Assembly (NCBI RefSeq): GCF_024703995.1
Contig: NZ_JAMXQV010000030.1
Location: 62,001-126,000 of the forward strand
From: Amycolatopsis iheyensis
GTDB taxonomy: Bacteria > Actinomycetota > Actinomycetes > Mycobacteriales > Pseudonocardiaceae
Direction: 5' to 3'
DNA length: 64,000 bases
Under the pieces are notes generated by a model that was not told where the DNA came from, ran no database searches, and saw only the letters and a list, made by a program, of their open reading frames with translations. This document shows, in pieces, positions 47,592 to 55,212 of the stretch. A program made the position numbers and the translations under genes. Numbering within the stretch: position 1 is the stretch's first letter; every line of letters starts with the position of its first letter.

Positions 47592-48488
47592 TCAGCGGAG
47601 GGTGAGGACGGCCAGCGCACCCGCCCCCGCGAGCACGCAGTAGAGCGCGAACGGCGTCAGCGTCCGGGTGTGGAAGTAGCGGGTGAGGAACCGGACGGCC
47701 AGGTAGGCGCTGACGAACGAGGCGAGGCTGCCGACCAGGACCTGGCCGTGGATGCCGGCGCCGAGCGGCCCGAACAGGTCGGGGATCTTGAGCACGCCGG
47801 CGGCGAGGATCACCGGGGTCGCGAGCAGGAAGGAGAAGCGGGCGGCGTCCTCGTGCGACAGCCCGCGCAGCAACCCGGCGACCATCGTCACCCCGGACCG
47901 GCTGATGCCGGGCAGTAGCGCGAGCACCTGGGCGCTGCCGATGAGGACGCCGCGGCCGAAGGACATGCGCGACAGCCGTTCGTCGGCGGCGACGTCGGTG
48001 GCGCTCGCGGCGCCCGGCGCGTCGACGGCCGTCACCGCCCGGCGGCGCAACAGTTCCCCGCCGTAGAGGACGACGCCGTTGGCGATCAGGAACGCCGCGG
48101 CCGGGAGCGGCTTGCCGAGCGTGGTGCGGAACAGGTGCTCCAGCAGCAGCCCGCTCACCCCGACCGGGATGGTCGCGAGCACGATCAGCCAGGCCAGCCG
48201 CTCGCCGGACGTCCGCACCCGGCGGTGGCGGATCGAGCTGAAGAACCCGCCGGTGATCCGCACCCAGTCGCGCCGGAAGAACAGCAGCAGCGCGGCGGCG
48301 GTCGCCACGTGCAGGCCGACGATGAACGCCAGGTAGGGCGATTCGGGCGTCGACACGCTGAGGTCCCGCGCCCACTTCCCGCCGACGACCGCCGGGAGCA
48401 GCACGGAGTGCCCCAGGCTGGACACCGGGAACAGCTCGGTGACGCCTTGGAAGGCCCCCACGACGATGGCTTCGAAGTAGTCCAGCAT
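47592..48488 (-). CDS. uppP: Undecaprenyl-diphosphate phosphatase
   Basis: 298 residues, about eight helices. Active-site segments Q-G-V-T-E-L-F-P-V-S-S-L-G-H and L-P-G-I-S-R-S-G-V-T-M are the two conserved UppP/BacA motifs. It recycles the C55 lipid carrier for peptidoglycan synthesis and can confer bacitracin tolerance. It lies downstream of the transporter-glycosyltransferase fusion on the same strand, but a terminator-like hairpin separates them. Confidence 0.94.
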   Translation of the reverse strand: MLDYFEAIVVGAFQGVTELFPVSSLGHSVLLPAVVGGKWARDLSVSTPESPYLAFIVGLHVATAAALLLFFRRDWVRITGGFFSSIRHRRVRTSGERLAWLIVLATIPVGVSGLLLEHLFRTTLGKPLPAAAFLIANGVVLYGGELLRRRAVTAVDAPGAASATDVAADERLSRMSFGRGVLIGSAQVLALLPGISRSGVTMVAGLLRGLSHEDAARFSFLLATPVILAAGVLKIPDLFGPLGAGIHGQVLVGSLASFVSAYLAVRFLTRYFHTRTLTPFALYCVLAGAGALAVLTLR

Positions 48489-48528
48489 GACGCCTTCCCG
48501 GTGTCTCTACGGTGCTGTGGATGTTGAT

Positions 48529-48558
48529 CCCCGGCCCGGGTGCTGACCCGGGCCGGGG
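48529..48558 (-). terminator. Terminator after the glycosyltransferase fusion
   Basis: Perfect 13-bp stem CCCCGGCCCGGGT/ACCCGGGCCGGGG with a 4-base loop, just past the TAG at 48565-48567 (minus strand). Confidence 0.75.
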
Positions 48559-48564
48559 GACGGG

Positions 48565-50547
48565 CTAGGCGGCCTGGCCGACGGCGGCGGGCGTGGGCAG
48601 CCCGAGCAGAATCCGGTACTGCGCCTCGAAAGCGGCCAACGCGCCGGCGAGGTCGTGGCCGGCGACGATGGCCCGCGACGCCTCACCCATGCGCGCCCGC
48701 GCGTCCGGGTCCGCGGCCAGCTCGGCGATCCACCGCGAGATCGTGGTGACCGCGCCCGGTGCGAACAGGTAGCCGTTTTCGCCGTGGTGGACCAGGTGCG
48801 GCAGCGCGAGCGCGTCGGCGGCGACGACCGGGAGGCCCGCGGCCATGGCCTCCATGGTCGCGAGACTCTGCAGCTCGGCGGTGCCCGGCATGCAGAAGAC
48901 GTCGGCCTCCGCGTACCGGCGCACGAGGTCGGCGTCGGAGACGAACCCGTGGAAGGCCACCCGGCCGGCGATCCCCAGCTCGGCGGCGAGGTCTTCGAGG
49001 TCCTGGCGGCGGGTGCCGTCGCCGACGAGGTCCGCGCGGACGTGCGGCAGCGGGGTGAGGGAGCGCAACAGCTGGTCGACGTTCTTCTCCGCGTCGAGGC
49101 GCCCGACGAACAGGACCGACACCGGCCGGTCGGCGGGGCGGGCCGGACCGGCGTAGTGGGCGAGGTCGATGCCGCACGAGATGACCTGGGCCGGCCGGCC
49201 GAGCCCGATCCCGGCGAGGACTTCGGCCGCGCGCGGGGTCGGCGTGGTGACGATCCGGGCGTCGCGGTAGACGCGGACCAGGTCCCGCCAGGCCCAGCGG
49301 GCGAGCGCGGCCTTCACGCGGCGGGGGAACGGGGTGTAGCCGAGCAGGTTGTCCGGCATGAAGTGGTTGGTGGCCATGCCCGGGATGTCGCGCCGGGCGG
49401 CGGTTTCGAGCAGCGCACGGCCGACGCCGAAGTGGGCTTGGACGTGGACGACCTCGGGGCGGACCCGGTCCAGGACCTCGTCGAGCGCCGCCCGCGCGCC
49501 GCCGGGGGTGCAGAACCGGTAGTCGCCGTGGAACGGGATCGCGCGTGAGCGGAGGCGGTGGATCGTGTAGCCGTCGTGCTGTTCGGTGCGGGCGGGGCCG
49601 GTGTCGGAGGGGCAGACGACGTGGACGTCGTGGCCGCGGCCGGCGAGTCCCCGGGCCAGGCGTGCGGCGAAGAACGCGGCACCGTTGATGTCGGGCGGGA
49701 ACGTGTCGGCGCCGATCAGGACGCGAAGACCGGTCGGGTGCACGGGGTTCTCCTCGGATTGCGGGTGGGTGTGCGAAACGGCACCGGCGAGCACGCGCAC
49801 GCCGGCGAGCGCGACGACCGCGGCGAGCGCGGCGGCGGGCTGGGGGACTTCGCCGTAGGCCAGGGCGGCAACGGCGACGGCGGTGAGGGGATCGAGCACG
49901 GTGGTCGTGCCGACGACGACGGCCGTCGGACCGGCGGCATAGGCCCGGTGCAGGAGCACGCCACCGGCGCCGAGCAGCAGGAGGGCTTGGCCGCCGAGCA
50001 GGACCGCGCTGGGCAACGGCTGCGACGCGGCGGCGTGCACAACCGACGAGCCGAGTCCGAAGAGGACGGCCGACGCCGCGGCGAGGGCGGCACACCCGGC
50101 CCGGGCGAACCAGGCGAGCCCCGCGACCACGAACCCGGCGACGGCAACCCCTTCGGCGGTCCCCGCGCCGATCGCGGCGGCCGGTGCGGCGGAAGCGGCG
50201 AACACCACGAACCCGGCCACACCGGCGACCACGAGCGCGACCGCGGTCACCACCCGGCGACCGCGGGCTCGCCGTCCGAAGAGGACGGTCAGGACCAGGC
50301 TGAACACACCCAGCGGCTGGACAACGGGCAGCGGAGCCAGCGAGAGGGCGACGAGGTGCAGCAGACTCCCGCCGACGGCCAGCGCGGTCCCGGCCCACCA
50401 GCCGGGGGAGCGCAGCAACCGGGCTAGGGCAAGCACGCCGCGCGTTCCTTGGACGGCGAGGTCGGTGACTTCGGCGTGCTGCCGGGTCGCGGCCACGGCG
50501 AACAACACGGCGGCGAGCAGCGCGCACACGACGGCGATGGGGGTCAT
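48565..50547 (-). CDS. DMT-type membrane protein fused to GT4 glycosyltransferase
   Basis: 660 residues. Residues 1-258 hold about nine to ten hydrophobic helices of drug/metabolite-transporter type (A-P-L-P-V-V-Q-P-L-G-V-F-S-L-V-L; T-T-T-V-L-D-P-L-T-A-V-A-V). From residue 269 on is a complete GT-B glycosyltransferase (R-V-L-I-G-A-D-T-F-P-P-D-I-N-G-A, V-V-H-V-Q-A-H-F, L-F-V-G-R-L-D-A-E-K-N-V, M-P-G-T-A-E-L-Q-S-L-A-T-M-E-A-M-A). An internal GTG at 49743, preceded by GAGGAG, could also make the glycosyltransferase alone. The start codon overlaps the stop of a repeat-encoded ORF (ATGA). Confidence 0.85.
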   Translation of the reverse strand: MTPIAVVCALLAAVLFAVAATRQHAEVTDLAVQGTRGVLALARLLRSPGWWAGTALAVGGSLLHLVALSLAPLPVVQPLGVFSLVLTVLFGRRARGRRVVTAVALVVAGVAGFVVFAASAAPAAAIGAGTAEGVAVAGFVVAGLAWFARAGCAALAAASAVLFGLGSSVVHAAASQPLPSAVLLGGQALLLLGAGGVLLHRAYAAGPTAVVVGTTTVLDPLTAVAVAALAYGEVPQPAAALAAVVALAGVRVLAGAVSHTHPQSEENPVHPTGLRVLIGADTFPPDINGAAFFAARLARGLAGRGHDVHVVCPSDTGPARTEQHDGYTIHRLRSRAIPFHGDYRFCTPGGARAALDEVLDRVRPEVVHVQAHFGVGRALLETAARRDIPGMATNHFMPDNLLGYTPFPRRVKAALARWAWRDLVRVYRDARIVTTPTPRAAEVLAGIGLGRPAQVISCGIDLAHYAGPARPADRPVSVLFVGRLDAEKNVDQLLRSLTPLPHVRADLVGDGTRRQDLEDLAAELGIAGRVAFHGFVSDADLVRRYAEADVFCMPGTAELQSLATMEAMAAGLPVVAADALALPHLVHHGENGYLFAPGAVTTISRWIAELAADPDARARMGEASRAIVAGHDLAGALAAFEAQYRILLGLPTPAAVGQAA

Positions 50548-50852
50548 GGGGTGGCCTTCGGTGGGGTGGGCTGTGGTTGGTGGGCGGCTGGTCGTGGGGC
50601 GGGTGGCGCGGTCGCGACGGTGCGGGTGGATTCCGGTGGGGTGGGCTGTGGTTGGTGGGCGGCTGGTCGTGGGGGGAGCGGCGCGGTCGCGACGGTGCGG
50701 GTGGATTCCGGTGGGGTGGGCTGTGGTTGGTGGGCGGCTGGTCGTGGGGGGAGCGGCGCGGTCGCGACGGTGCGGGTGGATTCCGGTGGGGTGGACTGTG
50801 GGGTGTGGGCGGCCGGTCGCGGGGCGGGCGCCGCGATGGCGATGGCGGTCAT
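50544..50852 (-). CDS. Pro-rich repeat ORF coupled to the fusion gene
   Basis: 102 residues built from a 25-residue unit (P-P-E-S-T-R-T-V-A-T-A-P-L-P-P-R-P-A-A-H-Q-P-Q-P-T) repeated three times plus a diverged copy. It begins M-T-A-I-A-I, overlaps the previous tiny ORF and the next gene by ATGA at each end, and has no known domain. It may be a relay that keeps ribosomes moving into the fusion gene, or simply a non-functional expansion. Confidence 0.45.
   Translation of the reverse strand: MTAIAIAAPAPRPAAHTPQSTPPESTRTVATAPLPPRPAAHQPQPTPPESTRTVATAPLPPRPAAHQPQPTPPESTRTVATAPPAPRPAAHQPQPTPPKATP
50559..50852. repeat. 75-bp tandem repeat
   Basis: Units begin at 50559, 50634 and 50709 with almost identical sequence, and a fourth, diverged one at 50784. 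Each carries CGGTGGGGTGGGCTGTGG and GCGCGGTCGCGACGGTGCGG. The period is 25 codons, so the reading frame is preserved. Confidence 0.9.
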
Positions 50853-50998
50853 CGGGTGGCCTCCGAGGGGGTGAGCCGTGGGGCGCGGGCGGCCCGCCGC
50901 AAGGCGAGCGGCACGATGGCGATGGCGGTCATCGGGCGGCCTTCGAAGGGGCGGACCGTGGAGCGCGGGGTGAGCGGCGCGCGTGCGATGGCGGTCAT
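50849..50998 (-). CDS. Tiny coupled ORF 2
   Basis: 49 residues, M-T-A-I-A-R-A-P-L at the start; M-T-A-I-A-I recurs internally, and the end reads L-A-L-R-R-A-A-R-A-P-R-L-T-P-S-E-A-T-R, close to the C-terminus of the DUF998 protein upstream. ATGA overlaps at both ends. It looks like a duplicate of that gene's 3' end plus the next start codon. Confidence 0.4.
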   Translation of the reverse strand: MTAIARAPLTPRSTVRPFEGRPMTAIAIVPLALRRAARAPRLTPSEATR

Positions 50999-51072
50999 TG
51001 GACGGCCGCCGAGAGGGCGGGCCGCGGTCGGCCCGTCGCGGGGGCGAGTGCCACGATGGCGAGCGCGGTCAT
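50995..51072 (-). CDS. Tiny coupled ORF 1
   Basis: 25 residues (M-T-A-L-A-I-V-A-L-A-P-A-T-G). It starts in the ATGA overlap with the DUF998 stop and ends in the overlap with tiny ORF 2. Only the coupling argues for translation. Confidence 0.35.
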   Translation of the reverse strand: MTALAIVALAPATGRPRPALSAAVQ

Positions 51073-51713
51073 CGGGCGGCCTCCGAAGGGGCGAGCAGCG
51101 AAGCGCGAGCCGCCCGCCGCAAGGCGAGCGCCATCGTCGCGACGATCAAGAACTCAGCCAACAACGCGAAGCGTTCGAGCAACCCGGCCGGAAGCCAGCC
51201 GACCACCTGCGCCGCACCGAACGCCGCCGCCGTCACCACTCCGGCGATCGCGCCGCGCCGGAGGGCCGGGGCCGCAGCACGCCAGCGGGGCTCGGCCCGC
51301 AGCCGGGCACTCAACGTCCACGCCGCGAGCGGCAGGCTGGCGAACAGCACCGCTCCGCCGAATCGGTGAATCTCACCGGACACCGTCGGGTCCGCGGCGC
51401 TGAAGTTGCTGCGAAAGCACAGCACCACGACCAATCCCGCCGCCCAGAGCAGGAACAGCGTGCTCACCAGCGGACCGTGCGGCAGGGCGGCGAGCTGGGC
51501 GGCGACCGCCAGCGCGGCCGCGGCGACGAGCAGCAGGAGGATGGCGACGGTGAACAACAGCCGGCCGCCGCGGTGCCAGGCGTAGTCGCTCACCGGGTCG
51601 CGCCAGGGACTGACGTGGCCGGCCAGCCCGAAGCTCAGCCCGGCGATGATCGCCTGCGCGACGGCCGCCATGACCAGCGTGAGCGTCGCGAAGCGCGCGG
51701 TCCGTGGAGTCAC
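51069..51713 (-). CDS. DUF998 integral membrane protein
   Basis: 214 residues from GTG 51713, six hydrophobic helices. DUF998 phrases: H-V-S-P-W-R-D-P-V-S-D-Y-A-W-H after helix 1 and F-R-S-N-F-S-A-A-D-P-T-V-S-G-E-I-H in the central loop. Function is unknown. It heads a minus-strand chain leading to the transporter-glycosyltransferase gene. A motif shared with the two-component promoter (51737-51754) lies just upstream. Confidence 0.8.
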   Translation of the reverse strand: MTPRTARFATLTLVMAAVAQAIIAGLSFGLAGHVSPWRDPVSDYAWHRGGRLLFTVAILLLLVAAAALAVAAQLAALPHGPLVSTLFLLWAAGLVVVLCFRSNFSAADPTVSGEIHRFGGAVLFASLPLAAWTLSARLRAEPRWRAAAPALRRGAIAGVVTAAAFGAAQVVGWLPAGLLERFALLAEFLIVATMALALRRAARASLLAPSEAAR

Positions 51714-51736
51714 CCCTCAGACGTTCTCGCCCGTCC

Positions 51737-51754
51737 ATGAGAGTTCGATGAAGA
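51737..51754. promoter_or_regulatory. Candidate response-regulator box upstream of DUF998
   Basis: On the minus strand this reads TCTTCATCGAACTCTCAT, with TCAT-N7-TCAT, an 11-base spacing typical of OmpR-family binding. GAACTCTCAT and TCATCGAA are both also present at 53903-53920. Confidence 0.4.
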
Positions 51755-51769
51755 TCGCGCTGAGTTTCC

Positions 51770-53143
51770 TTAAGAAGCGATCAGCGGCAGGACGAGGTCG
51801 AACCGGGCGCCGCCGCCGTCGGCCCGGGCGGCCGACGCGTGCCCGCCGTGCTGGCTGACGACCTGGTCGACGATCGCCAGCCCGAGCCCCGATCCGGGCA
51901 GCGCACGGGCCGCGTCGGCGCGGTAGAACCGCTCGAACACGTGCGGCAGGTCCGCCTCGGGGATGCCCGGGCCTTCGTCGTCGACGCGGACCCGGACCGT
52001 CCTGTCCTCGAGCGCCATGCCCACCCGCACCCGGCCACCGGCCGGCGACCACTTCGCCGCGTTGTCGAGCACGTTCAGCACCGCCCGCTCGAGGGCCGCC
52101 GGGCGTGCGAGCACCTCGCCGCCGGCCAGTTCGGCGTCGAAGGTGACGTTCGGCCACCGCGACCGGGTGCGTTCGACCGCCGCGGTGACGACGTCGGCCA
52201 GCGCGACGGGCTCTTCGGCTTCGCTCGGCCGTTCGCCGGTGGACAGGTCGACCAGCTCGCCGATCAGCGCCGTCAGCTCGACGGCCTGGGTGTCGAGGTC
52301 GGCCAGCAACCGGGACCGGTCGTCGGCCGACAGCTGCCGCTCGGGGTTGGCGTCGGCGTGGATCAGCAGCTCGATGTTGTTGCGCAGGCTCGTCAACGGC
52401 GTCCGTAGCTCGTGCCCGGCGTCTTCGACCAGCCGTCGCTGCTCGTCGCGCGAGCGGCTCAGCGCGCCGAGCATCGCGTTGAACGACGTCGCGAGCCGGC
52501 CGATCTCGCCCGACGCGGTGACGTCGATCGCCGCCGACAGCTCCTGGGTCCGGGCGACGTTCTCGGCCGCCGAAGTGAGGTTGTCGACCGGCTGGAGCGC
52601 CGAGCGGGCGATCGCCCGGCCGACCACCGTCGCGCCGAGCACCCCGGCGGCGGACACCACGAGCAGCCAGAAGCCCAGCCGGCCCAAGCTGTCCTCGACG
52701 TCTTCGGAGTCCTGGGCGACCTGGACCGTGCCTCCGTCGGGCCGCGCGGCCGACCACATGCGGAACCGGTCCCCGTCGCGGTGGACGTTGGACGCCCGGC
52801 TGGTCGAGAACGGCGCCTCCGGCGGCGGGGGCGGCAGCTCCGGGATCGCGCCCGCGGTCGTGACGGCGCCGGCGGCCGAGCGGAACTGGACGGTGAGGCC
52901 GTTGTTCCGGTCGGGCCCGGGCTTGGTGGAGCGCAGGGTCGACAGGGCGTCCTCCGGCGAGGAGGCTTTCGCGGCGAGCTGCGCGTAGGACTGCAGCCGG
53001 GCGTCGAACTGGTCGTAGAGGTCGGCCCGGGTGATGCCCCACGAGATCGCCGAGACGGTCACCACGGCGAGCGCGACCGCGGTGGCCACCAGGACGCCGA
53101 GCCGTGCCCGCAGGGACAGCTTCTTCCAGCGGGGCCGTTTCAC
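51770..53143 (-). CDS. Two-component sensor histidine kinase
   Basis: 457 residues from GTG 53143, in a 4-base overlap with the response regulator. Helix 1 (L-G-V-L-V-A-T-A-V-A-L-A-V-V), an extracytoplasmic domain of ~130 residues with a Pro run (P-E-L-P-P-P-P-P-E), helix 2, HAMP, H-box G-H-E-L-R-T-P-L-T-S-L (His near 244), N-box N-V-L-D-N-A-A-K-W-S, G-boxes D-D-E-G-P-G-I-P and G-S-G-L-G-L-A-I-V. It resembles MprB-type envelope-stress kinases. Signal unknown. Confidence 0.92.
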   Translation of the reverse strand: MKRPRWKKLSLRARLGVLVATAVALAVVTVSAISWGITRADLYDQFDARLQSYAQLAAKASSPEDALSTLRSTKPGPDRNNGLTVQFRSAAGAVTTAGAIPELPPPPPEAPFSTSRASNVHRDGDRFRMWSAARPDGGTVQVAQDSEDVEDSLGRLGFWLLVVSAAGVLGATVVGRAIARSALQPVDNLTSAAENVARTQELSAAIDVTASGEIGRLATSFNAMLGALSRSRDEQRRLVEDAGHELRTPLTSLRNNIELLIHADANPERQLSADDRSRLLADLDTQAVELTALIGELVDLSTGERPSEAEEPVALADVVTAAVERTRSRWPNVTFDAELAGGEVLARPAALERAVLNVLDNAAKWSPAGGRVRVGMALEDRTVRVRVDDEGPGIPEADLPHVFERFYRADAARALPGSGLGLAIVDQVVSQHGGHASAARADGGGARFDLVLPLIAS

Positions 53144-53835
53144 AGAGGGTCCTCGCGCAGCACGTACCCGACGCCCCGCACGGTGTGCAGCAACCGCGGC
53201 TCGCCGTCGGCTTCCAGCTTGCGGCGCAGGTAGCTGACGTAGACGTCGAGGCCGTTGGAAGCGGATCCGAAGTCGTAGCCCCACACGTGGTCGAACATCG
53301 CGGTGCGGGTCAGCACGATGCGGGGGTGGCGCAGGAACGTCTCGAGCATCGCGAACTCGGTGCGGGTCAGGTGCAGGGCGCGGTCGCCGCGGAACACTTC
53401 GCGGGTCGCGGGGTCGAGGGCCACGTCGGCGAACCGCAGCGCCGCGGGGGCGGGTGGTGCCGGCGGGACGTTGTACTCGGTGCGCCGCAGCAGCGCGCGG
53501 ACCCGGGCCAGCAGCTCCTGCAACGCGAACGGCTTGACCAGGTAGTCGTCGGCTCCCGCGTCGAGCCCGGCCACCCGGTCGGTGACGGCGGTGCGCGCGG
53601 TCAGCATGAGCACCGGCACGGTGTTGCCTTCCGCGCGCAGCACCCGGCACACCTCGAGGCCGCCGAGCACCGGCATGGTGACGTCGAGCAGCACGCCGTC
53701 GGGGTGCTCGTCGCGGATCACCGCGAGCCCGGCGGCGCCGTCGCCGGCGATGGAGACGGTGTAGCCCTCGAACCGCAGGGTGCGTGACAGCGAGTCCTGC
53801 ACGGCGGTTTCGTCGTCGACGATCACCAGGTGCAC
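53140..53835 (-). CDS. OmpR-family response regulator
   Basis: 231 residues from GTG 53835. Receiver domain with acidic pocket I-V-D-D-E, phosphoacceptor D51 (L-L-D-V-T-M-P), T-A and K-P-F; winged helix with R-E-V-F-R-G-D, L-T-R-T-E-F-A-M-L-E-T-F-L and G-L-D-V-Y-V-S-Y-L-R-R-K-L. It resembles MprA/TcrX. It is divergent from a DUF1707 gene, and likely controls that gene and the DUF998 chain through a shared box. Confidence 0.93.
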   Translation of the reverse strand: MHLVIVDDETAVQDSLSRTLRFEGYTVSIAGDGAAGLAVIRDEHPDGVLLDVTMPVLGGLEVCRVLRAEGNTVPVLMLTARTAVTDRVAGLDAGADDYLVKPFALQELLARVRALLRRTEYNVPPAPPAPAALRFADVALDPATREVFRGDRALHLTRTEFAMLETFLRHPRIVLTRTAMFDHVWGYDFGSASNGLDVYVSYLRRKLEADGEPRLLHTVRGVGYVLREDPL

Positions 53836-53902
53836 CCGGCGTCCCTCCGTTCGGTTCGCGATGACACACGGTAACTGTAGTTGAGGTTCGCGCGCGGGAG
53901 CC

Positions 53903-53920
53903 GAACTCTCATCGAAGATT
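53903..53920. promoter_or_regulatory. Candidate response-regulator box, divergent promoter
   Basis: GAACTCTCATCGAAGATT, sharing the 10-mer GAACTCTCAT and the 8-mer TCATCGAA with the minus-strand sequence at 51737-51754. It lies between the response-regulator and DUF1707 starts. Confidence 0.4.
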
Positions 53921-53985
53921 AACGTTCGCCGCCGATTTCCGCGGTTAGCCTCGGAAGAAGTGCTTCCGGAGCGAAAGAGGAAACG

Positions 53986-54438
53986 ATGAGCGAGAACGCG
54001 CCGGGTACCACGGTGCCCGAAGGGATCCGTTGCTCGGATGCGGAACGTGAGCAGATCCGGGCCGCTCTCTACGCCGCGGCCGGCGAAGGCCGGCTGACGA
54101 TGGACGAGGTCGAAGATCGCCTCGGCCGGCTCGAGCAGGTCCGCTTCCGGCACGAACTGGCCGCGCTGACCGCCGATCTGCCCGCGCCGGAGCCGAGCGC
54201 GCCCCAGGGGTGGCGCCAGATCCTGGCCGCGGCGGGCGCCGCGCTGGCGGCCGACGTCGCGGTCCTGCGCGGCCGGGTACCCGAGCCGAGGCCGGGCCGC
54301 CGCCGGCTGCTGGTGCTCCTGACCGTCCTCATCGGACTGGCGCTCACGGCGGCGATCATCGCGGGTGCCGTGCACGGCTTCGGGGCGGACGGGTTCGAAG
54401 GCCACGAGCTGGGCGCGATCGACCACGGCCACGGCTGA
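53986..54438 (+). CDS. DUF1707 membrane-anchored protein
   Basis: 150 residues. The N-terminal DUF1707 module is clear (I-R-C-S-D-A-E-R-E-Q-I-R-A-A-L, G-R-L-T-M-D-E-V-E-D-R-L); a single membrane helix (L-L-V-L-L-T-V-L-I-G-L-A-L-T-A-A-I-I) follows near residues 107-128, and the short His/Asp/Gly-rich tail faces outward. Function is unknown. The divergent two-component system suggests an envelope-stress context. Confidence 0.85.
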   Translation: MSENAPGTTVPEGIRCSDAEREQIRAALYAAAGEGRLTMDEVEDRLGRLEQVRFRHELAALTADLPAPEPSAPQGWRQILAAAGAALAADVAVLRGRVPEPRPGRRRLLVLLTVLIGLALTAAIIAGAVHGFGADGFEGHELGAIDHGHG

Positions 54439-54578
54439 CGGTCTTCCCACCGCCTGAGCCGCCGCCGGGGGTCCAGTGCCCGGCCGCGCACGGGTGTGCG
54501 TGCCGGCGCCGTGCATCCTGCTGCACCGCCGGAAGTGGCACTCGTATCCTGGGCCCCATGTCTCCGGGAGGTAGTGCT

Positions 54579-55205
54579 GTGCGGGTGTGCCGCGGGTTGG
54601 TGCTGGGCTGTGTCGTCGCGGCGCTGGTGTCCGCGTGTGCTGCGCCTTCCACCGGGGAGGCGCCGTCGGCCACGCCACCCGCGCCGAGCTCCACCCAGCC
54701 GGCCGCGTCCGCCGGGACGAACCCCGACCCGGCGAAGTTCGCGCCCCAGGTCGTCGCGCGGTCGCGGGAGGCCGGTGTCGACGCGCAGCTCGTGCTGGCC
54801 ATCCTCTACAACGAGGACTACAAGCCCCACGACCCGGAGCTCGAGCGCTCGTGGCAGAAGCTCAAGCCGGACGCGGCGTTCGGCGTGGCGAACATGCACC
54901 GCGCGACGTTCGAGCAAACCCGGCGCGGGCGGCCGTTCGCGGGCCGGAACTGGCAGGAGCTGCCGGACGACCCGGACCTGGCCATCCAGGCCGAGGCCTG
55001 GTACCTGCACGACCTGGCCAAGCAGCTGCCCGCGAAGCACGCCGGCAAGTACACGACCGACGAGCTGCTGGCACTGGGCTACAACGCCGGGCCGGGCAAC
55101 ATGAAGGCCTTCGCCCGGGGGACCGCGCCGGGCACGCAGGCCCAGTCCTACTTGGACAAGCTGCGCGCGAACTGGGCGAAGGCCGGCGCCGCGGTCAAGA
55201 ACTGA
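54579..55205 (+). CDS. SLT-type lytic-transglycosylase-like lipoprotein
   Basis: 208 residues from GTG 54579, chosen for GGGAGG six bases upstream; ATG 54558 is a longer alternative, possibly leaderless. Lipobox A-L-V-S-A-C (Cys20), then a Ser/Pro/Ala linker. The domain has V-D-A-Q-L-V-L-A-I-L-Y-N-E-D, F-G-V-A-N-M-H-R-A-T-F and L-G-Y-N-A-G-P-G-N-M-K, matching the SLT fold, with a Glu in Y-N-E in the catalytic position. Peptidoglycan cleavage is likely but not certain. Confidence 0.78.
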   Translation: MRVCRGLVLGCVVAALVSACAAPSTGEAPSATPPAPSSTQPAASAGTNPDPAKFAPQVVARSREAGVDAQLVLAILYNEDYKPHDPELERSWQKLKPDAAFGVANMHRATFEQTRRGRPFAGRNWQELPDDPDLAIQAEAWYLHDLAKQLPAKHAGKYTTDELLALGYNAGPGNMKAFARGTAPGTQAQSYLDKLRANWAKAGAAVKN

Positions 55206-55212
55206 CCGCCGG

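Noticed and set aside
47344..47643. 99-codon plus-strand frame between the small-ORF operon and uppP
   Set aside because: It overlaps the 3' ends of both flanking genes, has no ribosome site and a random-looking Ser/Arg/Thr composition.
50559..50852. CRISPR-like array
   Set aside because: The 75-bp units are contiguous with no spacers and stay in one reading frame; no cas genes are present.
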